Assembly (NCBI GenBank): GCA_005784505.1
Contig: VCAZ01000006.1
Location: 10,362,724 to 10,426,723, forward strand
Source of the DNA: Bagarius yarrelli
Taxonomy: Eukaryota > Chordata > Actinopteri > Siluriformes > Sisoridae
Reading direction: 5' to 3'
DNA: 64,000 nucleotides
Shown: piece after piece, positions 23,916 to 37,970 of the stretch
Layout: each line of letters begins with the position of its first letter
Numbering within the stretch: the first letter of the stretch is position 1
Notes under the pieces: model-generated
The model's database searches: none
What the model was told of the DNA's origin: nothing
The model's input: only the letters and a program-made list of their open reading frames with translations
Translations under genes and position numbers: made by a program

Positions 23916-26900
23916 AAATATAAAACAACATTAATGTGCATAATAAAAAAAACATCTGTGCAATCAACCGGGGACACAATTATAATTAATGTTCTGCTGA
24001 TTATATCTTTTAAATGGTATAACAGATATACATACTGTATGAGAGAATATTTTATGCCCCCATCTCTCAATCCATAATCAGTTTTCATTGTAGAGCCATG
24101 TACAATTTATAAAGAAAGGCTACTAACTAATTAGTACTCATAAGTCTTGTCCACCTTTTTCCACCTACAGTACTATTCTACCAACTTCTACCAACAGACA
24201 GCACAGGGTCAACACACAAGAACATTAATACGCCTGTTCACACATGGCATAATTCATTCTTTTTTTCCATTTGCATCCATTATTTATGTGTGACGTGTTT
24301 ATCTGCACTTTCAGTTACTAGTTATAAAACAATCTCTGACCTTCATTATGCTATTCTTTTGGTGGTGAGTTAGATTATTAATTTGTATGGCTTTTGTAAC
24401 GCCTAATGTTTGAATACAATAATTAATGAATGCATGAAATACTCAAACAAGACAATAGCTGCACCACATTCGGTTATTAATGTTATAAGTGGGTAATAGA
24501 AGTTGGCAGTATGACAAAAATATTACATCACAATTTTGTAACAAATATTATAACAAAATAAATCTGTAACATGTAAACTTCAGAAAAATAAATTCTACAC
24601 ACTGAAATGGAATACCTGCTAAACATTTATTATATAACAAAGATTCGTCATCTACGTCACATCGGCTGTAGAATGATCCTCAACAGAATGTAAACAAGGT
24701 AATCAAGTTCATCTGGCCTGAAGTGCATAAAGTTTTTCATCTTATTTGTCCTACATGTTGTCTGTTTCTAGTAATTTGGTGTATGAGATGAAAATGATCG
24801 ATTTGCCAAAGTCTCATCATTAAAACTGAGCTTCATTACTTATGTCTCTGTTATTCATTCCCTCAGTATCTGCTTTGACAGCTGTAGGTGAAGTTAAACA
24901 CATTTGCAGCATGAAGAGCCAGAAATAAAATCATGTTAAAAAATGAGTTAAAAACGTGCCTTGGCTTTGGATTATAAGATTAGTGTGAAGCGATCAGCAG
25001 GACCCCTCTAAGGGTCAAACTAGGACTAATGCAAAGAAGTCAAATTTCATCTCCTACATAAACCACAAGATGCCGTTTGAAGCCGTAAGCAGGGTTGACT
25101 AAAAACAACACAACAGTATAGGCTGGTTAGGATATTTGATTGAAGAGCTAAAATCTTGTATCTGTCAATACTTTAGGAATGGAGCTAATAGAGTGAAACA
25201 TTAAGAATTTATTGGCATAATAAAATGATGTGTGGCAGATAAAAACCTGCATTTGTGCTTTTTTTGTTGTTTTTTTTTACTGTTTTTAGTCTGTGTGTAA
25301 ATTTGTTATGGACATTTTAAAAAAGATGTCCATATACATATATTTACGAAATCCACAATGATTGTATCTATTTTTCTGTATTTTTAATGTACAATAAGGG
25401 AGTGTTCTTAGTGTATTTGCTTTTTTTACTTGTTTAAGTACCTATTTTGTTCTTATGTACACTTTGAAAGCCTATTCAACACATAATAATAATAATGCTA
25501 TAGATGTGTTATGGATGGCTCAGTGACATACCTGTAGGTTAAAATCATTTTTCCAAAAAAGCTTCCTAGATCAAATTTAGGAAGAGGTTTACTTTATTCC
25601 ATTCATTTTACACTGGTAGGATTTTTTACTTTTTTACACTGGTAGGCTGCATAAATCTCATAGTCATTTTTGCTGAATTTAGCTGGTGCAGTACAAAATA
25701 GCATGGAACAACCTTCCTCAGTCGGTTGCTGCATTAGGCATGAAGTTGTTCAGGACAGCATATTAACTTAGTTCAACTCTTATAAATTTTAGACACGACA
25801 AAAACCATGTTATATAATGGAATAGAATGAGACATGAATATGTAAACCCAGTTGTATTTGCGGTGCATGCTCTCACAGTACATTTTATCACTCACAGCTG
25901 TCGTGTCTGCTAAGGTCAGTGCATGCTGAGGAGAAATGAAATGAGACCTGTATTCAGAGCACATTTTCTTTAGCAGCGGCAGGAAACTGGACCTTCACCA
26001 AACCATGATAATAGCTTTAATATGCACTTTTTTGATGACTAGTACACAGCAGACAGAAAGGCTTATTGATGAAAATATGAAGGACTGTTTTTTTCCTCCG
26101 AGGCTCTGCTGAAACAGCCAGGTGGCCCACCTGTATTTTATACAGCAAGGCTTCTGCAGGAAGTGTTCTAGTCTCTGTGAGTGTGTGAGGTAAATGAGTG
26201 AACTGCTCGTTTCCTTTTTAAAATGCAGAATGCTCCAAAAGCAGCAATAAAAATGTAATACTGGTGGCTTTTAAGTATGCTACTCACATATACTCACCGG
26301 CTATCAAAGGTATTAATTCAGTATTTAATATAAACATTAATAAAGTTAGTACATTTTGGCTATTACACATAATCTTGTGCAATGTCTTGTCAAAATATTT
26401 TGAAAAGATAAATAAATTAAGAGAATTAGATATTGTCACAGGAACAGGTAGCTATTCTACTCTGTTAGTAGCTTTTTCAGCACTCCAGCATTATTCTGTT
26501 GACAACATAGCAGATATCTTATATGGCCAAGTTTAAAATCTGTAGTACCTAATAAAAAAATTGAACTTTGCAAATGCTCTTGAAACGTCTTAAAAAGGTA
26601 TTTTTCTTTTTTGAATAAAATAAAAAATAAGGGTTATTATCTAGCCAATTTAGATGTTTTAAGGCCATAGCATAGTGACTATTTGAAATCATTTACTAGT
26701 ACATATTTTAAAACTATGCTTATCTTATCAATAGATCTTGTTTTATCTTCAGGAACTGGTCACATTTTAGAAAAAAACATAACCCATCTGTTGTCTTACA
26801 AATAAAGTATCACTAAATTGTAACTCCAAATGTCACAGAGGCCGTGGGATAAAAATCAACCTAAAGATATAGGATAGGCATAAAAGATAAAATATCCCAT

Positions 26901-27621
26901 TTACCAACAAAATAAGGATACTTCTGCCTTAAAGTCTATCTCTTATTACTTTGTGGGCACATTACCTTTTATTACCTGACACTGATGACCTGATACCATC
27001 ACTATGCTCAAATAGTTAAGTTTTATTATAATCATCTAACACTGATATGAATTAGTAGATCTTTTATCAGTAAAACATCTCTGGAAGTCAGTCTTTTCTT
27101 GTTGGAGTGGATGTTGTCAAGAAATAAACATGGGATCATTTAAAAGCTCTGGACAAAGCGATTTTTATGAAGTGTAGAAGAATCTAAAAAAGCATGCGGC
27201 CTATACATCAAAAATCAATTCAAGGACAATATCCTGATATGTATTGATTGGGAAATGATTGTTTTTAATTTCACAGTTGCTACTGTAGTTTTTAATTAAG
27301 TTTGTTTCAGAAGTAATTGCAGCTTAGAATTTATAAGAAAACCTGGAGCAGGAAAAAACACAAAAAGCATAGATTCTAAAGGGAAGACCAGTTTGGCATC
27401 GTTGGTAATCGACTGTTACTTATAGAAATAAGGCTGTGTTTAAGGTCTGTTTAGATAGGCGGTGTAACTAGAATCTGATGCATATGATTAGTGTTTACAT
27501 GCATGTAAAGTGACTCTAGAATGAAATGCTGAGGATTGTAGTTCATGGTGGCCATATTTTTAGTAATGAATGTATGAGATGAACGGAGAAATAAATCTTA
27601 GGAAGAATCAGACTCAAGAAG

Positions 27622-27645
27622 AAACCTAAACCTAAACCTAAACCT
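27622..27645. repeat. Short AAACCT tandem array
   Basis: Four hexamer units of AAACCT. The unit differs from the vertebrate telomere repeat CCCTAA, so this is a simple repeat and not an interstitial telomere. Confidence 0.85.
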
Positions 27646-27887
27646 TCTCAATTGTTTAGCCAGAAAATTTTTTTTTATTCAATTTTTTACCTTCTGTTGG
27701 AGATACAAAGCAGTAAAGATCTCATGTATTGTTAGACTAACCACATAAAGTCAGCCTTAGTGGTTCCTAAAGGATTGAATTCCAACCAGAAATAAGGCAT
27801 CATGATAGATCAGACAGGTCCAGAGAGCAAATGTGGTCAGGGTCACTGGTATTTTAAAAATAGCATGTGTAGCTTGACAGAGAACGG

Positions 27888-27892
<5 letters not shown>

Positions 27893-27927
<35 letters not shown>
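27893..27927. repeat. (AG)n microsatellite
   Basis: About 17 AG units in an A/G-rich tract. Confidence 0.95.
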
Positions 27928-27931
<4 letters not shown>

Positions 27932-28256
27932 TACATTATTTGGTATGCTTATTGTCACATAATGGTTATGGACAATGTACATTGTTTGCAGAAAGAAAGC
28001 AGGGGGTCTGGCAAGAATAACTATGACAGCATAGCTAAAAGAGAAGGTAACTCTGAAACATAAAGCAGTTAGCCACTTGACTGTTAACAAACCTGAGTGA
28101 ATGCATGTGACTAGGACCGGACAACATCCAAATATCCCAGGTCAACATTTGCCGTAAAAGCGAACAAAAGCTTGATTAAACAAATGGTTTTTGTTTGTGT
28201 GTAGATTTGTAGATTTGTAGCTAATTTCTGCATACTAAATATAAACTTTTTACCCC

Positions 28257-28283
28257 CACCATCACCACCACCACCACCACCAC
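28257..28283. repeat. (CAC)n microsatellite
   Basis: About nine CAC units with one interruption (ATC). Confidence 0.9.
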
Positions 28284-28695
28284 TGTGGTATAAAACCATC
28301 TAGTGCTTTTTAGTATGTATGTTTTGGTTCTAATATAGAAGTCTCTGCTGTATTCAGGACTCTGAAGGTTATTTTTGCACATCCTGAAACAGAGGGTAAG
28401 GTATTACAAAAATACAGCCTAGAGGTAACAAAGGTATGTGATAATGTATCCAGTAATTTTTCACGTCCAAGTACTTCTGTATTGTTAGAAATAAATAGGA
28501 GTGGATAAATGGGCATTGACGGTTTAATGTCTGTAACACATTCTTTAACTTTATTAAGCAGATTAAATTTCTGGTCCAAACACTTCCTAACAATTCCAGA
28601 ACATGTTTGTTGGTCATCTTTGTTTAGATGTGTGCTAAACTGGTACTGATAAGCACATCATATGCAATGCATACAGAAATTATTTTACTTTAAGC

Positions 28696-28946
28696 AGCAT
28701 GGTGGGTTAGTGGTAAGCGTTGTTACCTTACCGAAAGAAGGCCCATGTTCGATTCTTGGGCAGGGGCCTTTCTGTGTGGAGTTTTCATGTTCTTCCCGTG
28801 CTTGCGTGGGTTTACTCTGGGTACTCCGGTTTCCTCCCACAGTCCAAAATCATGTATGTTAGGTTGATTGGTGGTTCTAAATTGCCCATAGGAGTGAGTG
28901 CGATTTTGAGTTTGTGTGGCCCTGTGATATACTGGCGACCTGTCCC
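28696..28946 (+). repeat. tRNA-derived SINE-like repeat
   Basis: Starts with a tRNA-like promoter: an A-box-like GGTTAGTGGTAAGC and, about 45 nt on, a B-box-like GTTCGATTC at 28747-28755. The body has the widespread fish motif TACTCCGGTTTCCTCCCACA near 28823. It lies in the intergenic region; its short frames are not genes. Confidence 0.75.
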
Positions 28947-31900
28947 TTCTGCATATCGCCTTTTCTGGCTAGGCTTATTATCACTACCCAGGACACACAA
29001 TAATAAAAGGAATATCTTATGTAAAAATGTATTATTACACATGATAGGATTTTGGCAGTTTTGCTTTTTTTCCCCCTCATCCTTACCCTCCATGAGTCTT
29101 TCTTTGAAAGCGGTGACAGCAAGGGCTCTGAGCCACCCATTATGCAGTCACTGAGTTCATCTGCCATGTCTGAAATAAAAGGACCATCATTTTCGCACTG
29201 AATGACTTTTTTTCTTGGTTTTATTCCAGAATGTTCTAGTGTTTAAAATAAGGTCTGTCATTCTTTTCATATCCTGAGTTGGAGATTTGATTAGACTATA
29301 AGCCTGGTTAAGATCAGTTCAGAACAGGGTCCCACACAGGGTTTTCATTGCACTCTTAAACTCATAAAACCACTTTTATTAGCAATTTCACTTAACATAT
29401 AAAATTTTGCCACTTAAAAGACAGGCAGCATATGAAAGTGATGGGGAAATCCCTGAAAATAATCAGCCTTCACCTGTTTTCTTTGACGTTTTGGTTTGAT
29501 ATGTCTGAAAAAATCAGGGACTCCTCAGTGAAATGATTAATTGTACATGAGGAGTAATCTCTGGTCTATAGATAATTTCAATCCCTGTACCTTAAAATAA
29601 TAATTTAAATGGAAGGAAAGGTTTACCTTCGAAGGCACCCCCTCCTTGTGCCCTACTAATTCTCCAGATGAAGCAGTTGGTTTAAAAGAAATAGAAAAAA
29701 AGCCTGCAATTTTTTTTGGCTTTTTATAAAAACTTGGCCCCTCATAACTGATGATAAACAGAAATGAAAAACTGATGACCTGAAGGAAACTAAAAGATCT
29801 TTACTATGTTACTATATTTCAGCAACAGTCATTGAGTGGTGGAATGGAGTGTAGGGTGTGTCCTCATACAGTCCAAAATGAGGAAATGATTCTCTTTTTG
29901 CACACCCTGCTGTGATTATCAGACTTTTTTGCCTTAATGAGGCCAACCAGATTTTGGCGCACCAGTCATGGACGATTGCCAATACGGGGTGATGTGCTCG
30001 GACAGTTTAGAAAACAGACATGACTTCAAAGCAAAAAGAGGTTGGCAAATTTTCCATAAAATAGAAAAAGACCAAAGTAAAAATGGAGAGAAGGGAAATG
30101 TCTGACAAATGAATTTAAAGTAGGAGCCAAGGGGTTCGGTCCCATTCATTACTTCCTGCCCCCACTATTCACATGGTGTTGATGTGTGGCCTTTTCACCT
30201 TGTAAATCCTTCAATGGACTGGAGTTCTCTTACCTTCCCACTGCAGAAAGAGATTTATTAGAAGGTAATCAGTACTTCCAAAAACAGGAAGAAGTTTGGC
30301 TGTGTGAGATTTTCATCAAAATCTTAATAAGATCTACGATATGGCATCCAATGCTGGGGTAATGAACCAGGAATAGATAAGATAACTTAAATTCCAGAGT
30401 GTATGATGACTCTATAGGGGTCACAATATATTATTTTTTATTTTTATTTTTCTAATACACCCTTGTAAGGTGTTGCCGAATTACTGTGGCCTTATTTCAT
30501 AGTCACAAGGGCATTACACTTGTTTTTGTTTTGCCTTATAGCATATATGTTATAAGCTCCAAATATAAAAACTCTCAGCTTCATGTGATGTTATTTATCT
30601 TTTTAGTGAAAACATAGCACAGTGACAGGGTGGCTTATAGAACAGGAAAAATGTGTCAGAAAGGCTGCTCTCGCTCATGCTGCTCTTTGGGATGATGGAA
30701 ACATGCCATTTGGTGTGTTTCATGGTAAAAAGGTTTCACAGGATCTGGACAGAGGGTGTGTCCATCTGGTCTGCCATATGACAGGAAAAGAATGTCACAT
30801 TTTCCACTCTGTGTTATTGCTGAGAATATTTAATGCTTTTGGTGACACATTCAACTTCACATTCAACAAAAAAAGACTTCAATAAAATTTATTACTATTA
30901 TATTGGCATGTCATAGCACTAATTGTAGGTCTGTCATAAGTTTGCATCAAGTATCTCTTTTGTTTCTGGCATTGACAATTCTTGTAATCTTTAAGATATA
31001 AAGAAAGCAAAATGAAGTAATTCTAAGCGAATAAGAGTTGTATTATAATGGATAAGAGGATTCAGTCCTGTTTCAGTTCCTTGCGCACATCTTAATGAAG
31101 TAATGGTTTTATATTTCGGACCGAGCAAGAATTGCACTGGCTGTTGGAACCATTTCATGCGCCAAATGACAGATCATAATATGAAAACTTTTTTGGCCAG
31201 ATTAATGTGTCCTAATAGCAAAGCCAATAGTAGTTAAGGCACAGTAGGATCATTTTAACAGATATCTGAAATATTTAACCAACTTCCTCAATTAATATGT
31301 GAGATTTGATTAATCTATAACCAACATTATACCCATAAGGGTCTTACAATTGCATCTATTTTAATGCTATCTATTTAAATTTGAGCTATTTATCAGTTTG
31401 TAAATTCCGTTAAGTATTTTGAAGCACTATAACATTATAGGAGACGTACGAGCCTAAAGAAACCAGCTATGTCTCAAAACATCTTTAAAGGTATAATTCT
31501 AAATTATTTTTAAGAATAAAACAATAGTTAAGAAAGCTTCGTAAACAAACTAAAGTTTATTCGTGTTCTTTCTTTATACTATAACTGCATTAATAAAAGG
31601 GTATTTGAAAAATAATAAAAATATTGAAGCAATCATATTCGGTTAATCAGAAACAGAAATGTTTCTAGCAGTGTACTGCATCCTACCAGAGAAAAACATG
31701 GGAAAATCTTAACAAGAGAATATACATCTTAAGTCCTCACCTCATTGCTTGACACACAATGTTTTGCTAGCCACTTGGTAGGAATACCTATGAGCTATTT
31801 GTGTTGCTGTTTGTGAATCTATCAACCAGACCTTCGTAGTTATTTATACAGCCGTCTATTTTTGGCATGTTCACTTTTTCATCTCTTCATATTTGAACGA

Positions 31901-32799
31901 CCATGAAACCATGGCAACGGTATAGGCGGCATGTTAAAGTACCTCATTTTGTGAATATATACACTACGGTGTTTTCCAGAGGTGTGAAAAGGACAGTTAT
32001 GACCGAAACATTTCCCCTGCTCCACCCTGCCCTAATGGAAACGTATACCTTTGAGTAAAAGCTGTTAGCCTCTGTCTTCGCTTTTAAGGGGCTCCCCCAG
32101 GTCCTGTAAAAATCTCAGGGTTTATTGGTGCCCAATTTACCGAAACGTAAAGATGTAGGTATATGTGGGTGGTGTGTTATAATGTGCTCTGGTAGACTGA
32201 TTGAAAAAGACTACAAAATGTCAAAGTGTAAAGTTTCTAGATGGATTATAAGGGATTAAATACTTTGTCTAAACTCTTTTACATGCTAATAGCATTCACT
32301 CAAATAGATGTCATATGGGGAAAAATATCTATGAGTATCCTGGACTCAATTAGGAACATTTTTTGGCAAGAAAAAACTCCTCTGTGTCTGTTAATTATTT
32401 GGCAAATGCTCAGTCTGTACAAGGGGTAGGTAAAATATGACTAGGAAGGATATTACTAAGTTGATGAAACATGAGACAAAGCCATAATTATGGAAAATTA
32501 ATTCAGCTAATGGAAGCAATCACAGAAAGACCTACACTGAAACAGAACATTTGGGTTCCACCACTGCAGTCAACAGGATTGCTAATAAAATTGTGCTGTT
32601 GATGATAGTTCAGTGGCTGGGATATTTAAATACTGTACAATAAATACATTTTTGTACTGCGAGCCAAAAATATAGGTGACATGCACATGCACAACACAGT
32701 AATTTGACTGATTAAATCTAGTCAACATGGAACACCTAACAATCCCATTTAAAATTTACTCATATAAAAAAACTTAACATCAGGACACTCAAACTCTTC

Positions 32800-33045
32800 C
32801 ACACTAACGATACTAGAACACGCAATGTCTTTATAAAGCTCAGAGTGGTTTGTGTACAGAAGCATTGTCATGCTGGGTCTGAATTTTTTTCATCTTCTAG
32901 TTCCAGTTAAAAATTAAATAATGTATTTCTACAGCATGCAAAGACATTTTAGACAACTGTGTGAGTTGAACTCTGCAATAGTTTTGGGAGGACACACTTA
33001 TATGGGCATGCTTATAGTGTGTCCAAAAACTTTTGGTTGAAATTA
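32800..33045 (+). repeat. Decayed non-autonomous DNA repeat, copy A
   Basis: Shares, in order, GCATTGTCATGCTGG, TTCTAGTTCCAG, GACAACTGTGTG and a GTGTCCAAAAACTTTTGG-like end with the copy at 34780-35025. The end motif is typical of a common otophysan repeat. No coding capacity. Confidence 0.5.
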
Positions 33046-33880
33046 GCTGTTTGATTATAATATAGCAAGAGCTATTTGTTACCTTTAGCTCTTTTTTACT
33101 ATTTACAATGTCCGTAAGTGTATGTCGCCTTTAGTAATACTGCTAAAGTTGAAAGTAAGAAAAATCGAATCCTTTTAAAATTAAAAAAGGCTTTAAACTA
33201 AATATAATTTTAACCTGTTACTGTATATTAAGGCTAAAACTTTCATATGAAACATCTTTAGCTACATCTTGATCTTTAAAGTACAACATGATTAATGACA
33301 TGCTAATTGTTTAAAAAATAATTTTAAAAAGATTTTTAACTTCAGCTTTCATCATTTCTGGTAGTACATGATCGTAACATTGTGCTCATATGGCTCCGAC
33401 TGAAACGGAAATGTTTTTGCTGGCTCCTCACGGTTGATGGCTGTAGCTTCACAAGAACATCTGGTTTTCATGGAGTGCACTGTGGAGCGCAGCAAAGAGT
33501 ATGTAATTCTGGTGTAATTGTACTTCCAGCATCATCCCCTTTCGCTTATGGTTTCAGATCCAGGTACAAAGCTAAAACTGATTATGGACTCACCACTAGT
33601 GATCCGTTTTTCATTTTTTTATTGTTCATGGGAATAGTGTCATGGGATGTTGCGGTTGCCATATTTTAAACCAAGTCTCTGGCTTGCAATTATAACAGGA
33701 AGCTAAAACACATTACTTCAGGAAAAAAGCAAACTATACTTTAGGTAAAATGTTTAAAATTTGAAAGTTTGGAAGACATTTAATCTCAAAGACTGACGGT
33801 GCGGTGTGGCTGTGATGCCAGACAGGCTCATAGATATTTGAGAAACTGTTAACATCCATAGAAAATAAAAAACAAGCAAC

Positions 33881-34312
33881 TGTAAGGATTATCCTTTATG
33901 GTCTTGTTTTATGTTTTATGTTTATGTATCTTATGTTCATGTTTACTAGGTCCTGTTTTGATTTCATGTTTGTTTCTGTTCATGTCTTTGTTTACTTCCT
34001 GATTTGTCCTTGTCATGTGGTCTTTGTTCCCCATGTGTTCCTGTCACGCAATCCCCTTGTTCATGTGTCTTGTTCTCATTGGTTAGTCGTGTGTATTTAT
34101 AGCCCTTGTGTTTCCCTGTGTCTTTGTCATGGATTTTGCTTTGTCAGTGTACCGCTGTCGTGAGTCTGTTAATGTCAAGCTATGTAAAGTTAGGTCAAGC
34201 TCAGTTGATTGTAGTCAAGTCCATGTTTGTTGTTTTTCAAACTGTTCACTTTTGTAAATAAACTGCACCTTTTGGTTCTAAAACTACTACTCGCCTCAGT
34301 GGAATTGTTACA
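33881..34312 (+). mobile_element. Solo LTR, 432 bp, with 5-bp target duplication
   Basis: Starts TGTAAGG and ends GTTACA, giving inverted TGTAA/TTACA ends. It is flanked by GCAAC on both sides (33876-33880 and 34313-34317), a perfect 5-bp target duplication. Inside are a TATA-like TATTTATAG near 34095 and a poly(A) signal AATAAA near 34257, as expected of an LTR. No internal coding region remains, so it arose by LTR-LTR recombination. The frames within it are chance. Confidence 0.85.
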
Positions 34313-34542
34313 GCAACCTAAAACTGGTGCTTACTGTAATCTCAATTCAACTTTCGACTGACAAAAGTGATCTTTTGCTTGTGTTCTGATGAAGTGGAAA
34401 GTTACTGCATACAGAAAACAAAATTTGATAAAGTCATTTTTTTTATGTGTTGGTCAAGCAAGGTGAAGGTAGTATAAAAGTTTAAACAAACTCTTAAACA
34501 TTTGCCTGTCAATGATTTAATACATTTGGAAGGAATTTCATC

Positions 34543-34600
34543 AGAGAAAAAGACAATGACCCTAAACATGCTGCCAGTTTAACAAAACACTCCATCATGG
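34543..34600 (+). pseudogene. Small Tc1 transposase scrap
   Basis: A short stretch encodes KDNDPKHAAS, the block around the second catalytic aspartate of Tc1 transposases. The flanks have no further support. Confidence 0.35.
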
Positions 34601-34779
34601 TAAAAATCTATTATAATTTGAAGACTTTTGCAGAATCTTTCTCCAGTTTTAAATGTTTATAAAAAAATCATTTTATATAAATTACACCAGGTCCCATCTA
34701 AGTGTATATAACTATAGCAATGAATTATAATAGATTTATAAAAATTGTATATAACTATTATAACTATTAATTTTAAAAT

Positions 34780-35025
34780 TGTGTATAAGATCTTGTGGAG
34801 TATGTTCACACCATAGCACACCATGTCTGGAACTCATGGACTTGCACGGTGGCATTGTCATGCTGGAATAGTATTTTGGCTTCTTGGTTCTAGTGATGCA
34901 ATAATGCAATGCTTTAACATACAAAAGCATTCTAGACAACTGTGTGCTTCTAACTAACCTTAAATGGACGACATGCTCATGTGGGTGTGATTGTGAGTTG
35001 TCCACAAACATTTGACAATATTGTG
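34780..35025 (+). repeat. Decayed non-autonomous DNA repeat, copy B
   Basis: Diverged relative of the unit at 32800-33045, with the same order of motifs: GCATTGTCATGCTGG, TTCTAGACAACTGTGTG and the end TTGTCCACAAACATTTG. The solo LTR lies between the two copies. Confidence 0.5.
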
Positions 35026-37970
35026 TATATTAACAAAAATGTAACAAGCAGATTTAATTATTTTTTACATTTTACATCAAGTAGTATTAACAGTTGATAG
35101 TGTTTAATTTTTTTGTCATGCTAAATACATGACATTAATTTAGTTTATTTTAAAACATTAGCGTTAGGCTTTCTAATATATTCCTTATAATCAGACATAA
35201 GTCAGAAACTCAATCATGGTCTTGAGCACAGATTTGTTTTCCTATCATACAATAAAATCTATAGTCTAATTTATTCTAAAAGACAGTTTGTGTGAGATGT
35301 ATGTATTAATTATTACAGACAACATTTGTAAATTTTTTTTATTTTATATTTTACTTTATATATTTTTAGTCCTGACTTGACATCTCTCCTCTCATTCATC
35401 ATAATTACTTTGAAGCCTTTGTGAATGGCATGTATTCTCCAAAGAACTTCCACATCTCGCTTCACATAAACGCACCTGGACAATCTAACATTACACGTTT
35501 AATCATGTCCTAAATCCCAAGAATAAACTCTTCTGCACTACTTTAACCCTATCTTTTATCATTTTCTTTCCTGGCTTTCCTGTTTATGCAACACTTATTG
35601 CCATATTTATTATAAAATTTAAAAAAAAGAAAAAGAAAAAAAGAAATAGAAGTTTAAAAAAAAAAAATCTGTAATCTAAGTATTCTCTCAAACCTTCCCC
35701 ACTTTGTTACAATTACAGACGTTCGTACATTTTATTATAATGTCCGTATTTTTGACTCACTTTATTTTTTAACTATAATTGTTACATTTTCTCAGTATTA
35801 AATGCTCACCTTTGCAACTATGACTGTGACACTGGGACACTATTCTATAAAAGGCCTGCGTCTAAAAATTTCTCTTAAATGTAACATTGTCCTTATTTAT
35901 CAGAACACTAAAGGCTCACTATTTTCTCTGTTCCCCAAAACTACTGCTATTAAGAATCTCCAACACTGTAGGCTTTGTGTTTTTAGTGAAAATCCGCCCA
36001 GAAATACAACCCCTAAAGATTTTCATTCATTTTTTTACTTTTTAAATTACTTGAACCCACAGTAAATTAATTAGAGCAATGATTTGCTCTTACAATATCT
36101 GTACAGCCAAAACCATTGATTGTACACTATGAACAATATATAACACTAGGATTCGGATTGCTTACCAAAGGAAGCCTTATGAAGTGCAATGTCTTTGGAT
36201 CAGAATTATCTCAGACACAGTGTTGGAAGGACTGCTGTTTTGGGTTTAAAGGGTGTCATCCCTTGTCCATTTCATCATTTTTCTCACTTACCAGATGTTC
36301 TAGGCCATGGCTCCAACATTCTCCTTATACATCTGCCAAATTGCTCTTGTTACAGATGAAACCAGTTTCCTAAAGCAGAATGTCCAATTTTAATTTTGAT
36401 ATATTGTGTACTCCTGAAAGCCAACACTCTTTTCCTTATTACTTGGATTGGAAGTGTTTTCCAAAAGAGACAAAGCATACCCAATTTATTCGCCAATGTA
36501 AGCGGTGCCAATTGCACCACCATGCAACATAACATGGGTTGAACCATGAAATATATGACATTTATTGTTTGTTGTCTAAACAGTCATACTGACTTTGTTT
36601 CCTTTTATTATTTAATTTAAATAATATTTTGTTTTTGCATTTTTTTAGAATTGTCATATTCTGGCTTAATTTTTACATTTTTATCAATAGCAATCATTAT
36701 TTTTGCGGCAGTATGCCTGGAAATATATGCACATATAGTACACACACACTTCATAGAAAAAAAATATTTAATGTAATCATACAGAATCAAAACAGAAAGG
36801 AAACTTAACTCAAATATATTCAGAATAAAATCCACAACCAGGCGGAATTACGATGCTGAGTTGCAGGATTATATGACAGATGGTCCAAGTTTGTTCATTA
36901 TACACAAACTATTCACCCACTGTCGTCCTGTCTCTAGCTTGACCCCACCCCACCCCCAATCCAACTGGCACCCAGTCTTGTGGAATTTTAGTTGACAGCT
37001 ACAAACAATTTCATATAATTTAGACAGAATTCCATATAATTGAAAAATTCTTCATTAATCACTGGATGTGTGTTCTGCATTCGATTAAACATAATTCTTG
37101 CCATACGTGCAGTGTTATTCCTCTGTGTGAAAAGTTCATACACACAGTTATTATTTTGGGTTTATTTTTTTATTCTTTTCATGATATTTATGACTGCATT
37201 TCTGCCATGCATTTAGAATGAAAAAAATTGTTATTGAGTTTAGTTTCATTCAGTATATGCTACCGTTAAAGGGAAATCATATGTGATCATTGCAGTATTT
37301 CTAATACTAGTGATACCATACTGACTTGTGTGCAGAAGGTAATCATGTTTATAAGTTTAGTTTCTTCCATAGTGATTTCTCCCAGCTCTTTGGTCTGCTT
37401 TAGACATTTTGCTTTAAAAATATGTCTTGCATATCTTTTAAAATATGCTTCAGATCACTGTTTATCTGCAAAATAAAGAGCCATCCAGTGAGATGTATAA
37501 CATTTGGTACAAGATTCCTTTTGAATTCCTAAGAAACACACATCGAAAGCATTATAACACCTACAGCATTTACACCACTGAATTCAGCACCTGGAGATTA
37601 TATACATTATTTAGTTTTATTTAGATTGAACATGCTGTTATATACAACTGTAAATCTGAAAACTTTGTCATACCCAAATGTTGTATAGATCTGATTGTTA
37701 ATACTTTCACTGTAAAATTCCATGCATCTAGGTTGATTATTCTGAAACTGGATAGGTAGAGCTCAGTTATTTGCACAGAAACAGGTTGGGCTTTTGCACA
37801 TGGTAATATTATTTATTGGAACAGTGTCAGTATTCAGTATTTTTATTACACAGTAAAACCCCCAGTGTTCAGTGACCATTTGCGTTAAACTATTACCATA
37901 ATAAAGGTTAATTTAGTACTATAGGTACAGACAAACTTGTTTTTTTCTGTTTGTTTTTTTTTCTATTCAG

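Larger units (their letters stand above)
19801..37970. other. Intergenic region between divergent sfrp5 and golga7b
   Basis: About 18 kb without a recognisable exon. It should contain regulatory sequence for both flanking genes. Named contents are repeats at 21.64, 22.46, 23.86, 27.62, 27.89, 28.26, 28.70, 32.80, 33.88, 34.54 and 34.78 kb. A less AT-rich, non-repetitive stretch at about 23.04-23.33 kb is a candidate conserved non-coding element. The rest (for example 24-27 kb, 29-32.8 kb, 35-37.9 kb) shows only AT-rich unique-looking DNA. Confidence 0.6.

Noticed and set aside
27622..27645. Interstitial telomere repeat
   Set aside because: The unit is AAACCT, not the vertebrate CCCTAA, and only four copies are present.
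28747..28755. Possible tRNA gene (B box)
   Set aside because: No cloverleaf; the A and B boxes belong to a SINE.
33918..34163. Phe/Val-rich 81-codon plus-strand frame
   Set aside because: Lies wholly inside the solo LTR; composition reflects its T-rich sequence.
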